A stretch of 62,000 nucleotides of DNA, from NCBI GenBank assembly GCA_012295275.1, contig CM022672.1, positions 6,931,593 to 6,993,592 on the forward strand, given 5' to 3'. Both the position numbers and the translations under genes were made by a program. This stretch comes from Chrysomallon squamiferum. Lineage: Eukaryota > Mollusca > Gastropoda > Neomphalida > Peltospiridae. Of the stretch, positions 24,141 to 37,676 are shown in pieces (position 1 is the first letter of the stretch; each line of letters opens with the position of its first letter). The notes under the pieces were generated by a model that had not been told where the DNA came from, did not search any database, and worked only from the letters and a program-made list of their open reading frames with translations.

Positions 24141-27100
24141 TTTTCATTTTATACTATGGGATATTTTATAAGCATTTTCCCTGAGGGTAAGGCACACATC
24201 AGATGTTTAGCAAGTCAGCTGTTGGGAAATAATCTAAAGGGAGCACCTATATGTGTTGAGACTATTCTCTGTTAATTATTATATAATATTGTAGAGATAT
24301 CAAAGAACAGGTGAATTCAAATATTACCAACATATTTTCCATTTATGCCCATTCACTATTTATTTATAATCTGATAAACAGAACAAGAACATTAATGCTG
24401 TTAGTGTATTTATTTAATCAAACTGCAAATCATTCAGTACAAGTATTAGAAAACACAGGGTAGTAATGATAAACATCAAATGCTAAAGTAAGTAAGCATT
24501 AATATGCATTAATAAATTCACTGCAATAGAACAAAAAAGTAATAACTTTAATATTTATTATGTCAGTGTCAAATAAACAATATTAAATAGAAAATTTAAA
24601 CCATAAGTTAATTACTTGTAACTGATATTTTTTTAAAGGAATAATACATTTATTATTATTTGTAACTTATATTAAATTTATGTATTTATAAATAATCATA
24701 AAATTTAAAAATGATTTATCCAGATTAGATTATGAAAGTTGGTAAACTTATCAGTAAACTTAAAAGAAGAAACATTAAGTTTATTTACAATTCCAGATTT
24801 ATGTATAACCATGAAATATATAAGCATAGGAATAACTATAAAAATAATAACTAATAAGTAACAACAAAAAACAATAATAATAAAAAAAAAAATAAAAAAA
24901 AAAATAAATAAAAAAACCCCCAAAAACAACAATTTTGTAGAATTAAGAAATTAATAAAAAATGGAATATAAAAAAGTAATCCTAAGCATACTGAAACTGG
25001 AAGGGATCAATTACAATCCAGGTGTACAGTTTTAATTGTATATTTAATTATTAAATTCCCGAAAACAGACATCTGTTTGAAACAGCTAACATATACCATT
25101 AAATATCATTATTTTGACAACATACTTTGATTTAAATAATTTTGATGTAAATCTTTATTTCCTTGTAATATAATAAACATTATATATCTATGAAGATTGC
25201 ATTAAAAAAACATTAAGAAATAAAATTAAATATATATATATATATATACAAACAAACTAATAAATAAAAATCAAATAAGTAAATAAATTATGCAGCAGTA
25301 GTTGTCTGTAAGTTGCTGAAAATTATCACAGACAGTGCTAATGTCTTTTGTTCTTGTTTATCTGATAAACAAATTAAAAATCTATTGTTAATTTCATAAA
25401 GTTTTAAAATACAAATAAAACTAGTAATAACTGATAACTATCTAACCCTTTTAATTTTTTTTAATAAACACATCAGTTAGCCACTGGTGAGATTAGGAAA
25501 AAAATGTAATGAAAGCAACTAAGAGAATGAATTCCTTTTCTAAACTATAATAATAATAATGAAATTTACTCAGCAAAATTAAAATAAATAAACATGCAAA
25601 ATGAAATTTACCATAAAAAAAAAAAATAATATATATATATATATGAAATAAATTTAATAATAATAATAATAATAATAATGAAAATAACTCGGCAAAAATT
25701 ATAAGCAAATAAACGTTACAAATAATGAAATTTGAACAGCAAAAATATAAATATATTTAATAATAATAATAATGAAGTTTGATCAGCAAAATTACAATCA
25801 AATAAACATGTAAAAAAACAATTTACCAAAACAAATATTACATATATGTATATAAATAAATTTAATAATAATAATAATAATAACAATAATAATAATAATA
25901 ATGTATAAGCATGTCAAACTGTTTTATCTCACAGCTGAACAATTTTTATTTATTACATTGAAAATTTGTTGGTATTTACAATATTCTTAAGATCATTAAA
26001 TTTTTTTTTTTAAAAACCAAGTTTTCTTTTATACAACTTTTGTGTTGTTGCATTGCAATACAAATGATATTCTGAATTTTTATTAATCATGTGTGTGTGT
26101 GTGTAAGATTATTATTGCTATTATTTATGATGAAACAGATCTTACAAATTTTGTAAATATAAAATCATGGTAATCACTCAGGAATATGAAACTTTATTTG
26201 TTTGTGGTTGGTTCTCTTTTAAGTGTAACGTTTATTCTAATTGTATGTATTAACTTTTATGAAATATGTTTATACTCACTGAAATTATAGACTTAGTAAT
26301 AATGATTTAGTTTTTTCCCCAAATTCACAGAAATAAAATGAATTCTTCACATAAATAAAAAATTCAAGTTAATACTATTTCCAGTGATGTGACACCATTG
26401 TAGATGGTCAGTGTTAACCATTTTTGTTTCATTTCAGTGATGTACTAATTGCTTGTTTATTTCTCTGCAGCAATGGCTACAGCTTTTAATTAAGTCTGAG
26501 AATTTCAAATCCAATTCTCTATTATTTTATAAAATTTACTCTTCTGAACATACTGATTTCACAGTTTATTTTTCAGTATTGTGGTAGTTTATCATATTTA
26601 GATACAAACTTTTACTTCTTAAATTTTTTATTTAAATAAACAGAATGATAATATATATATAGAAAAAATAATTGGATTGCACTCACACACATGCATACAC
26701 ATATACACAAAACAGTGAACATAGACACACACACACACACACAAAACAGTGAAACAAAAATCGAAACAAAATCATTTCTGCTTATCTAAAGAGCAATAAT
26801 GATAAAATAATATTACAATTTGTATATATGTCTGAAAATACAAAACTGAAAAAGATGAATCGTAAGAGAAATTTTGAATTACTAAAAAACATTACTGGCT
26901 GAAAACTCTTCATTTTATACAGAGCTATTCAGAGAGTGAATGTTATGAGATAATCAGGATATGCTTGAGTGTCATTGAAAATGATGAACATTCCAGGGTT
27001 AGCAACATTATCAACGACAGAATCAAACAAGAGAGCTTGATTTGATGATTTCACTGGTGGAACACGCATTCCTGTTTGTCCTTTAGTAAAATCACCAGTA

Positions 27101-27200
27101 AGAACTGAGGCATAGTACATGTGTTTATGACCTTGTGAATCTGGTCGTGAATATTTCTGTTGTGCAGAATAATTTGCATTAACAGCAAAGTACACTCCAT
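24140..27200. repeat. Segmental duplication, left copy (PARP 3' flank plus last exon)
   Basis: This block aligns with 40800-46249 in the same orientation. Shared stretches include GGAAATAATCTAAAGGG, AACAGAACAAGAACATTAAT, CATAAGTTAATTACTTGTAA, ATACCATTAAATATCATTAT, AAGTTTTGTGTTG/CATTGCA-type sequence, and then the whole PARP last exon. The left copy has one unit of the flank; the right copy has two. Divergence is visible as many substitutions and short indels, so the event is not recent. Confidence 0.85.
26929..27200 (-). pseudogene. Orphan duplicate of the PARP last exon
   Basis: The minus strand carries an open 90-codon C-terminal PARP segment ending in a stop (TGA 26931-26929). It begins DGVYFAVNANYSAQQKYS and ends TQAYPDYLITFTL, and it is nearly identical to the last exon at 45963-46249. 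The first 15 nt of the parent exon are missing. AG at 27202-27201 directly precedes the remaining ATGGAGTG, so a preceding exon ending in phase 1 would still read in frame. No other PARP exon lies between 27.2 and 45.9 kb. It is either a dead duplicate or an alternative last exon of the PARP gene at 45963-61999. The triad Tyr region is intact, but the exon alone lacks the HG motif. Confidence 0.75.
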
Positions 27201-27367
27201 CTACAATGCAAAACATGATACTACATCTGAGGTATTCTAAGCAGAAGATAAAAACATGCATGCACAGATATACACATTTACTCACATAAACACATATACA
27301 TACATACATACATACATACATACATACATACATACATACATACATACATACATACAAACATATATAC
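27201..27367. repeat. Segment with (CATA)n microsatellite
   Basis: Just upstream of the orphan exon, this stretch holds CATA repeats from about 27296 to 27360. Homology with the right PARP copy stops at 27201. Confidence 0.8.
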
Positions 27368-27600
27368 GGCATCTGACGGGTTTGTGAGGTGGTGACGGGA
27401 CTGTTGTAGAAGGTTTCTCTCGATGGCTGAACGGTAACGTTTTTGCAGGTGAATGGGTGCCACACGTTCGAGTCTCGTCAGCGGCATCTGACAGGTTTGT
27501 TAGGTCGTGATTGGACTTTGTCCTCCTGCGCCAGTGCGTTCCCGAATATTGTCTATGTGCAGAGTCTATTCAGACGAACATAAGACAGATAATATGTATA
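27368..27600 (+). mobile_element. tRNA-derived SINE, partly dimeric
   Basis: A polymerase III type promoter is visible. Box A-like TGGCTGAACGG lies at 27424-27434 and box B GTTCGAGTC at 27466-27474, about 30 bp apart as in tRNAs. The block GGCATCTGACGGGTTTGTGA near 27367 is repeated as GGCATCTGACAGGTTTGTTA near 27483, so the head is partly duplicated. The tail GACTTTGTCCTCCTG...TGCAGAGTCTATTCAGAC recurs in opposite orientation at 30014-30062. No cloverleaf of a working tRNA can be drawn. Confidence 0.65.
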
Positions 27601-27921
27601 TCCTAAAATATATACACAAATACACACATACTTACTATATACATACTTTATCAACTGGTATTTTCTAATTAAGAATTTCAGGATTAGTCACAGAGAATAA
27701 GCCGTTCGTATGTGTGTACGTGTGACTCTACCAATGTGACATACACAGTAACTGTATTATATAAGTAATGAGCAAATCACAACTAACAGAGTTAGAGTTT
27801 GTATTATGCCAAGATATCAGTAAATTGTGTAACTAACAGAAATTTATATTTTATGATTTCAGGAGAAAACTAATTTTAAAAAGTTTATCTTATACATGAG
27901 ACACAGAGAGACAGAGATCGT

Positions 27922-27923
<2 letters not shown>

Positions 27924-27974
<51 letters not shown>

Positions 27975-27975
27975 C

Positions 27976-28042
<67 letters not shown>
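27924..28042. repeat. Compound (TA)n-(GA)n microsatellite
   Basis: TA repeats from about 27928 to 27970 are followed by ACACCCACACACA and then about 62 bases of GA. A GT tract follows at about 28070-28130. Between 27600 and 29640 I see no gene, only microsatellites and AT-rich DNA, including TAA/TTA tracts near 29355-29425. Confidence 0.9.
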
Positions 28043-28046
<4 letters not shown>

Positions 28047-29378
28047 ACATTTATGATATATTGTGAGCATGTGTGTATGTATGTGTGTATGTACGTATGT
28101 ATGTGTGTGTGTGTGTGTGTGTGTGAATGTGTGTGCACAAAAATAATCTTATTTCACTTTGATAATTATACATCTATATTTATATAATTATACATCTATA
28201 CTTGTATATAAATATTTGTTAAATCAGGGAACTGTGACGGGATATGTGATGATAGTTGTGATTATTTCTGGGACAGCGAAGAAGTAAATGAACTGTGTGT
28301 GTAGGAAACAAATAAACAGACAAACAAACACAATGATAAAACAGGAGTATCATGGAAAACCAAAGTCTGATCTACGACTCTACGTCATGTTCATTTGAAA
28401 ACAAAGATGAGACGTTTTGAAATATTTTAATTTATTCTTTGTAACAGTGATCTAAACAACGTTAACCCATCACAGCTAGCTTCTTCTTACACTTTATTGT
28501 GACAATATATTAACATTCTATGTGTAATGCCTAATTATTCCTTTCCTAATAATAAAGTATTTTTAGAATAATATTACTGCTATTGTTATTGTTATTGTTG
28601 TTGTTATTATTATTATTACATCTTTATATTTCTCTGTGTACAAATATGAAGCACGAAACAAGGTAAAATATCACAAGTGTGCAACAAAACGAGGTTATCA
28701 TTTGATTGCAATACTTTTTGATTAGCAAATATTGGTGTCTGGCCAGAAATAAATCAATCATTTACAGGTGGAGAAAATCATTTCTTTGTATCTGCCATCA
28801 AAGATACAGTTTAAAGTAGATGTAGTGAAAATATCGTATGTTTATTTATGGCCACCTCTAATCACACATACACATATATGATAATTTATTCAAAATTCCT
28901 GTTTGTTATCTTTTCCTGTTTTGAATTAAACATAAGGAAACAGGAGGAAAACGTAGAAAAGATGAGACGTTGCTACTGTTTATGTTTCCCTCTTCTTAAT
29001 AACCATTCAAAGCAATATCTACAATGATATTACTATTTCCAATACCATAAATAACAAACATTATTTTTATTTATTGCAGTTTAGCAAAAATGAACTTGGA
29101 TTGATAATTCAGAAAACTAAATCATAACAACATCACTGACATGCGATCATCTTTAACTTTTCCCGACAACAATTAGAAAACGTTAATATAACAATAATAT
29201 TACGACATGATTAGTTAAAATATTTTTATAACAATTCAAACAGTAAACACAACATTTCTACCAACAAATGCACTGGATATATATTAAAATAAGAAACATT
29301 GTTTTTATTTATTGCTGAAATAAAGTCTATATGACTTTTTTTCGTCAAATAAAATAATAATAATAATAATAATAATTA

Positions 29379-29426
<48 letters not shown>

Positions 29427-30013
29427 CAATCTGGTATTTAACAAAAAGAGATAAAGAAGAAGAGGTGTGACTACATTTCCTAATTTAAAGAGAAACAAAT
29501 GAAACAATTGTCTGTTATACTGGAGTAATATTTTATGCATTTATTTATTTATTTACATTTGTTTATAATAATTGTATAACCTATCTAATATCTTATATAG
29601 ACAAATAAAATATTTTCTTCATGAATAATGTCCTGTATTGTATTCAGATTTGAATCTTGTCTAACAGAAAGTCGAGATCTCGCATGGTTATCGAGGGATT
29701 TGAAATTGCTACCCTGAAGAAGTTTGGCAGTTTGCCAAGAGGTTGATACTGAACCATCATAGTCCCCGATTCCATCATCCTGGCTTTTATTGCAGGTGCC
29801 ACCTAAAAACAGAACAATTATGATTGGAGAACTCTTTATAACTTCAGTTTTTAAAACACTCTGTGTAAAATACGAACTGTATTTTATCTTGTTTAACTCC
29901 TTATCTAGAATCTTTTCGGGACACATCTGCCGCCATTTTGGAAGTAAATACCACAGACACATTTGGTCCCTCAATTTGAAACAAGAAAACAGTGTGTAAT
30001 ATACAACATATAA

Positions 30014-30062
30014 TCTTATGTATGTCTGATTAGACTCTGCACAGGAGGACAAAGTCAACATG
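30014..30062 (-). repeat. SINE tail fragment
   Basis: Read on the minus strand, this matches the tail of the SINE at 27368-27600 (GACTTTGTCCTCCTG, TGCAGAGTCTA, TCAGAC.TACATAAGA). It lacks about 30 bp in the middle and shows no tRNA-like head. Confidence 0.55.
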
Positions 30063-31194
30063 CCTGTGTGTGTATTTGTGCGTATATTATATTTGCGTAT
30101 ATGTGAGTATATATATGTATGAATGTATATGTGTATATAGGAATAAGTGTATATATGAATGTGTGTGTGTGTTAATTGTAAAAGACAAACCTCTTCAAGT
30201 ACATCGACGAAATGCTTCTCTGTCCTTCACCTTATCTCTAAGATAACTGAAAATAATTTACAAAATTAACATAATCTAAATAATATAGGTATGATAAATG
30301 TTAGAAAATGGTCTTTGAAATTTGAAATCTTATTTCTTTCTATCCACCCACACACATTCCTAATGCTCTCTGTTTATCAGAAAATGTTTTAAATTTCTTA
30401 ATTCTTGATGCCACATAAACATTCCTGATTTATTACTCATAGTTCATACTGTTAAGATTAAATATTAACTATCTATCTATCTATATTTACAAAGCCATTC
30501 AAAATAAACTTACACACACGCATACATACATACATTAATACATACTGTGAGAATTTAAAATAAATAAATAAATACAATTATTTTTCTAATTAAAATGAAA
30601 ACCTAAATCTTACTGTGCTAATTCGAAATTTCTGTTCACTTGAGCTTCAAACCCTTTGTCTTCCTGCAACGTGAAAAACAAATCAGTTTATGCACTCAAC
30701 AGTCACGTACTGAATATGAATACAGAAATATTGTTATATGATATACACTACATAATACATACACCGTGTATTACAGTTATTACAGTCATAGTTTATATTA
30801 CTACTGTTAGTACTACTACAATAAGAACAACAACTACTTCTACTACTACTTCTACTGTTACTGATGCTAATATTAACACTAATAAACTACTACAGATATT
30901 GCTATTACTGCAGTAAAAACGTAAAAGCAAACAAATATATAAATAATAAATAAATAAATTAATTAATTAGTAACTTAGACGAAATAAACAGATATATAGG
31001 TAGATAAATAAACAGATAGATAGATAGAAAAAGCATGGTTATTTTAAAAATTAATAAGTATTTAACAGTTATAATAATTATAATAATAACAATAACAACA
31101 ATAAATAACAATAATAAAATTATAATAATAATTAGAACAACAACAACAACAATAATAATAATGTAAACGAAGTAGTTATTATTAAAATAATAAT

Positions 31195-31560
31195 TTTAGT
31201 CATAAAACTTTTCTTATTTACTACTTCATAACGTAATAATTGTAGTCATAAAACATTTCTTATTTACTACTTCATAATGTAATAATTGTAGTCATAAAAC
31301 ATTTCTTATTTACTACTTTATAATGTAATAATTGTAGTTATAAAACATTTTTATTTACTACTTAATAACTTATTAACTATAGTCATAACGTAATAGTTGT
31401 AGTCATAATATATTTCTTTTTTACTACTTCATAACGTAATAATTGTTGCTATAACACTTGTCTTATTTAGTACTTCTTGACTTATTAACAGTAATCGTAA
31501 AATATTTCTTATTTACTACTTTATAAGGTAATAAATTTAGTTATAAAATATTTTTATTTA
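31195..31560. repeat. 46-bp minisatellite
   Basis: The unit TAGTCATAAAACATTTCTTA followed by TTTACTACTTCATAATGTAA recurs with a spacing of 46 bp (CATAAAAC at 31201, 31247, 31293, then more diverged copies to about 31560). About eight copies can be followed. It lies in an intron of the GAD-like pseudogene, about where an expected exon is missing. Confidence 0.85.
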
Positions 31561-31671
31561 CTATTCGATATTTTAACAAACTTAATTTTGTGATAAATCA
31601 TTTAAAGATTAATTATACAGCTACACCTTTTATTGTTATTATTATTAGTAGTACTTGAAGTACCACTTATT

Positions 31672-31761
31672 TTACTACTACTACTATTATATTATTATTA
31701 TTATTACTGTTATTGTTATTATTATTATTATTATTATCATTATTATTATTATTATTATTAT

Positions 31762-31792
<31 letters not shown>

Positions 31793-31815
31793 AAGAAGAA
31801 GAAGAAGAAGAAGAT
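31672..31815. repeat. (TTA)n-(AAG)n compound microsatellite
   Basis: TTA/CTA trinucleotides are followed by an AAG run (about 31763-31815) that ends inside the splice-donor side of the NPHK exon remnant of the GAD-like pseudogene. ORFs here are runs of single amino acids and are not genes. Confidence 0.9.
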
Positions 31816-31955
31816 TTATTTTTACTTTATGTGTGGTTAGAATAGCAGAACACTGTAGAGGTGCACCCATCATCTTATGTGGATTCCACGTGACAGAGTC
31901 AGCCCTGAAAACATCAGATCAACAAATAAATTAACATACAAAAATTTCCACAAAA

Positions 31956-32059
<104 letters not shown>

Positions 32060-33183
32060 TCTTTTGTATATTATTATTTTTGGTCTTTTTAATAGCTTGG
32101 GACACAAAATAAGACCAATGAAATAAACTGTATCATTTCAAACAAATTTAATAAAGAAAACTTATTATCACATTAAAATAAACTAATAATTTCATAAAGT
32201 CATTGTGTAGAGAAAAATTTAATTGACCTTTGTATACCTTGTAGTAAAAGGAAAATAATAAACTTTTAATTTACCTTTTAAAGAAATGTCAAGCTAAAGT
32301 TTAATTTACCTATGTATACCTCGAAGTAAGTGTCTGTGTTCACGTGATAACAGAACGGTCCTGTAAAATGAAAAAATATTAAAATTATGTGACAGCACAA
32401 AATATCACCTCTACGTGATAATTAAACTTACATTAACGTAACTTGGTTGTTTACGTATAAAATCACAAAATACACTGCCTACTTTAACGTAACTTGGTTG
32501 TTAATATACCCAAAATAAAACAAACTGAATACTGATTGCTAAGCTATGAATATTGATACGTACTCAGACTTTCTTACGTAAGAATAAAAATGTGTTACAA
32601 TCAAAGAAATTTAAATATGACAGTTTATCGGTTTGAAAGTTGTAACGGAATCAATATAAACTCAGATAAGAAAACATAATAAAAATAAAATGATATTTTC
32701 CCGATAGCTACAAGATTACATAAGCAGTATTTTTTCTTATTTATCTAACATTCAATATGGGCAACAGAAAATTAAATTTAAAAAAATAATAAAAATAATA
32801 AAAAAAAAAAAAAAAAAAAAAAATGAAAAAAGAATAAAGAAAAGATAATGAAAGAAAGAAATTTTCTACTTAAAATACAGGTTTAACATTAACAAATGAC
32901 ATAAAAGTTTTTATCCTATCTTTTCTACTTTACTCGTAACATACACATATAGACAGTTTTCTTCTTTCTTGTATAAAGACAAAACGGCGTGGTTAATATA
33001 TACTAACATCAACATGAAGCCAGATTCCGTGACTGCTACAGCCTCAAATGGTCGTAAACTGCCAACACTGTTGTACCATGCGTGATGCTCTCGAGCAGAG
33101 GTATTTTCCCATCATCCTTTGCGATTTCGATTTTCTGTTTTAAATCTTCTACTAACATTTTGCCTCTATTGGAGTAGATTTTT

Positions 33184-33324
33184 GAAAATAATAATAATAA
33201 TAATAATAATGAACATAATAATAATGATAATAATGATGATGATGATGATGATTGCACCAATAGTACCATTCGTAGAAATAATATTAATAGCAACAAGAAC
33301 AACAATCACAACAACAACAACAAT

Positions 33325-33394
<70 letters not shown>

Positions 33395-33395
33395 A
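33184..33395. repeat. TAA/TGA trinucleotide microsatellite
   Basis: TAA, GAT and CAA trinucleotide tracts next to the GAD-like exon remnant that ends at 33165. They explain the low-complexity ORFs on both strands here. Confidence 0.9.
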
Positions 33396-33720
33396 GATAA
33401 TAATAAAAGATGTAGAATAAGAGAGAGAGAAATGACAAAATGTATATATTTTTAATCTACAACAACTGTATCACAAGAAAGTTAAAGAACATTAAGGAAG
33501 AAGAAATCCGCTGACATCACGAATTCGGCTACTTATTTCTGTTAGTAACAAGAAATGTCTTATTTTCACCTTCTCAGTGATGGGAGAATAAATATCTTGA
33601 CCTGTGATAAGCTAGTGTTGTAACACAAATATATCCAAAGGTAATAAATTTAGTTAAAAAATATTTTTATTTACTATTCCATAATTTTGGTTTTAAAATG
33701 ATTTCATATAAACGTAGTCA

Positions 33721-33827
<107 letters not shown>

Positions 33828-34472
33828 AAAACTACCTGTTATCACATTTCACATAGACAATGTTGTCAGATCCTATATCAAGCAGACAGGCAGCACGCCG
33901 TAGCGAGTAATAACATTAATAGACCACAGTGATTAAACGTATATTATTTGTATTTTCTTTTTCATTCTTTTTCATTTTTTTATTAATTCGTTGAATCCCG
34001 TTTCTCTAAATCAGTATTATCCCATCATCATTATTATTATTTTTAAAAAATAAAGTAAAAATAACTCCAAATAACTTACCTGCTCTGATACAAAGATAAC
34101 ACTTTGTGGCATTCCCACCATGCCTTGCGTCTTTGCATTGGGAAACATTTTATGTCTCGCTAGTAGAACACCATATAAGTTTCCGATAGCGCCCCTAGAT
34201 AAACAGTCAGTGAATATATCTGTTTAATAACTCAAGTAGTATGAACAACTGTCAATCTTATCCTGTACACGAGTAACAAATTCACTGGGCTATGATTTTA
34301 CATTAACAGCCTTAGATTTGAGTTTTCTTCATATAATACTACTACGACTACGACGACTATTTGTTCTACTACTACAACTTCTAAACGTCTTTGTTTTATG
34401 CAAAATCTGGTTATCTATGAAACTGTGTTTCTTTTACGTATATTAATTATAGATTTTTATTAACATACTAAT

Positions 34473-34511
<39 letters not shown>

Positions 34512-34659
34512 GAGATTATTTAGTTTCTATATATAAAATGAGAAAAGACTAAATAACAACAAATATTGAATAAATATGTATTTAACTGCCTTTAACTGCC
34601 AATATACGCAAATAATTAAAGTTTTGTTTGACCCTTTATAATGGTCTTTTACAGGAAAA

Positions 34660-34870
34660 TACGCGATGTTAAAGTTATTAAGTAGTAAAGTTACGTCAGT
34701 TAGCGGCCGAGTGAAGGCCAGTTCAGAGTGACATATTAACGCAGCTTTAGAATTTGTTGCGTGGTGATTCGGAGGGAGTGAGAGTTGAAGTTCTGGTTTG
34801 GGAGTCAACAAGCGGGGACTGCACACAACAGCGGTCCGTCCGGTGAAAATAGGATGTGGTAAAACAAATA
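34660..34870. other. GC-richer island of unknown nature in the GAD-like pseudogene
   Basis: About 200 bp with clearly higher GC than the flanks, including TTAGCGGCCGAGTGAAGGCC and CAGCGGTCCGTCCGGTG. There is no convincing ORF (a minus-strand frame is open for about 130 codons but has no family I recognise), no pol III boxes and no splice pair. It could be an old mobile element. Confidence 0.4.
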
Positions 34871-35059
34871 TTTTTAAAAAACTTCGTCCCTTGTCTTTTT
34901 TTGTCTTTTTTTTTTTTCTTGATACCGTCATAAAGCAGTGTAATCTGTGTCATTAATTAATTATTTTAACTCAGGTTTCCAAAACTGTAAATAATTTATT
35001 TACGTTTATTTTATTTTATATCATTACAACATATGTTCTGAATACAAACAAATAACTCA

Positions 35060-35109
35060 AACTACTATTACTACTGCTACTACTACTAGTACTATTATTA
35101 CTACTACTA

Positions 35110-35146
<37 letters not shown>

Positions 35147-35164
35147 CACTACTACTACTACTAC

Positions 35165-35201
<37 letters not shown>

Positions 35202-35205
35202 TCTT
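35060..35205. repeat. (ACT)n-(TTA)n microsatellite
   Basis: TAC/ACT trinucleotide repeats followed by ATT repeats, between GAD-like exon remnants. Similar ACT/TAG tracts that face each other lie at 36880-36990, and CATA/TGTA tracts at about 36050-36170 and 36240-36375. Confidence 0.9.
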
Positions 35206-36948
35206 CAAAAGGATGGAGCTTTAATCTGGAACTGGAAAAAAAAACTGTTTTCTAATTTCTAATTGTGTTTTCACCTGGTGCAAACATCTGATCACCGTCT
35301 TCCCATCCGATGAATTTGCGCATGCGCTGTTGAATGACGTCCTCCATAGGGGCAACTTCATACATGAACCTGCAATGTACAGATAACTATATATCATGTT
35401 TACTACACACTGGTATGTGTCACGTAACAGACAGACAGAACGACACAAAGGACCACATATCTGCAAATATTCGAACTCGTACTTATTCATTAATAGGCAT
35501 TATCACATCCAAATATCCGTATAAATCAATTAAATCACATGTGCGTGCGTGCGTGCGTGCGTGTGTGTGTGTCAGTGGCGTGGAGAGTTCCTTGATTGTA
35601 TGCCCCAAAGTCTCAAGTATGAGGCCTAGTACTAATAAATATTATAAAAAGGAAGATATTTTGAATATGTAAACACAGATGAAACGTAAAATAAATACTT
35701 TATTCGATTTAAATAAAAATCAACCAAATTCATTAAGTTTTTTTCTCTGATTGGATGCCCCCCTATTTGGATGCATGGGGCCACCGCCTTTTCGGTTCCC
35801 CCTCTGCACTCCACTGATACATAAACATATGCTTTCTTTTCATACCTCACATACATAAAAAATACTGATATACTGAAATGCTAATCAAATTCGCAATGTG
35901 CATTCACATGTTAGTGTTGGAAGCTGCAGTCAACCACTCTCCCGCCATACCCACAATACCTGTAGACAGCTGATTGAAAAACCGCGGATGACCTATCACA
36001 GAAACAAAATCATTAAAACAACATTTATTACATACAAGCACACAGACATACAACCACACGCACACACATATACACACATACAAACACAGGCACACATACA
36101 CACATATGCACATATACATAAACACATACATACACATACATAGATACACACATACACATAAACACATTAAAGTATTATATTAATTTAAGTATATATGTAT
36201 TTATGTCTCTCACAGTAATGTATGAATGAGTCAGATAACTATGTAAGCATGTATGCAAGTATTTATGTATGTGTGTATGTATGCATGTATATATATGTAT
36301 GTATGTATGTATAGTATGTATGTATGTATGTATGTATGTATGTATATATATATGTATCTATGTATGTATGTGTGTATATGTACATATGAAGAAAGCAAAG
36401 ATTAAATAAACAACTTATTAAATAATATATAAATAATTTTCTAAAAGCATTTTCTACAATATTTAAGTTTATAAAATTAACCTACATTAACCTGTGGTTT
36501 TATACTATTGGTACACAACGATGTAAAACACACAAATACGTCACACACAGATGTGAAGAAAAAAAAAAATATCCTGCTTTCTTAATCTCCCGGAAAATCA
36601 TTCAAAATGTACTATCTGAAGCTGATTATTGCAAACAATGTCAGCATCGAAAAATAAAGGAAATATATAATAGTGTATTTACAGTTTCCACAAACTTTCC
36701 TCAGAAGCACATCCAGACATATACATCGAGAAATATATACGCACAAACACGTGCATACACACGGCACAAACCCACACAAACCCATAACTACACACAAATC
36801 ACGCCATACAAGTATGATTTATTTCAAAGCATAACTGTCACTTTCAGTTTAATAGGTTAAACGACGACTACGATGAATACTACTACTACTACTACTACTA
36901 CTATTATTATTAGTAGTAGTAGTGGTAGTAGTACTAGTGCTAGTAGTT

Positions 36949-36989
<41 letters not shown>

Positions 36990-37610
36990 TTTTTTTTTTT
37001 TTTGATCAAATGACGACAAAAAATAAAATAAAATAAATGTCAGCCTCTTTGCATTTTCAAGTTAGTAATACAAATAAATAAAATAATGATGGCGAAACGT
37101 GAATGAATAGATTTTACGTAACAAAACTGCTAACTTACCTGTCTTAACACAGTATTTTGGCGTATCTTTACAATCACTTAACATTTGTTCCAAATCTCGC
37201 GGATTCTCGTGGATGACGAGACAATGATCCATAATCTCGCGAAGTTGATGTGGATGATTAAAGTCAAGGATTTGGGCCACTCTGTCCGTTTCCATGGAAA
37301 CATATCGAATCAAAATATTGACTACTTCCGTCAAAAATCTTGCTGATTTTGAAGAATCTTTCAAAAATTCTAAAACAAGAAAGGAAGTAAAGTTTTATTT
37401 ATTAGGTGTGAAATAAATTATACATGAAAATGTTTGAAACCAAGAACCATAAGATAATTAATATCAGTGATAAGGCTAAAATAAATTAAATCATTTAGAA
37501 AATGTATTTATAAATTTAATCGCTTATAACTTTTTATTTATTTATTTATTTATTTAAACTATTCCTTCAATCATTTTTTTGTTATTATTTATTATTATTA
37601 TTATTATTAT

Positions 37611-37611
<1 letters not shown>

Positions 37612-37673
<62 letters not shown>
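37612..37673. repeat. (GA)n microsatellite
   Basis: About 62 bases of GA just 5' (on the minus strand) of the first GAD-like exon remnant. Confidence 0.95.

Positions 37674-37676
<3 letters not shown>

Noticed and set aside
33036-33438. Ser/Leu- and Tyr-rich ORFs on the minus strand.
   Set aside because: Only the RGKMLVEDLKQKIE part is real (a GAD-like exon remnant). The rest is a TAA/TGA microsatellite.
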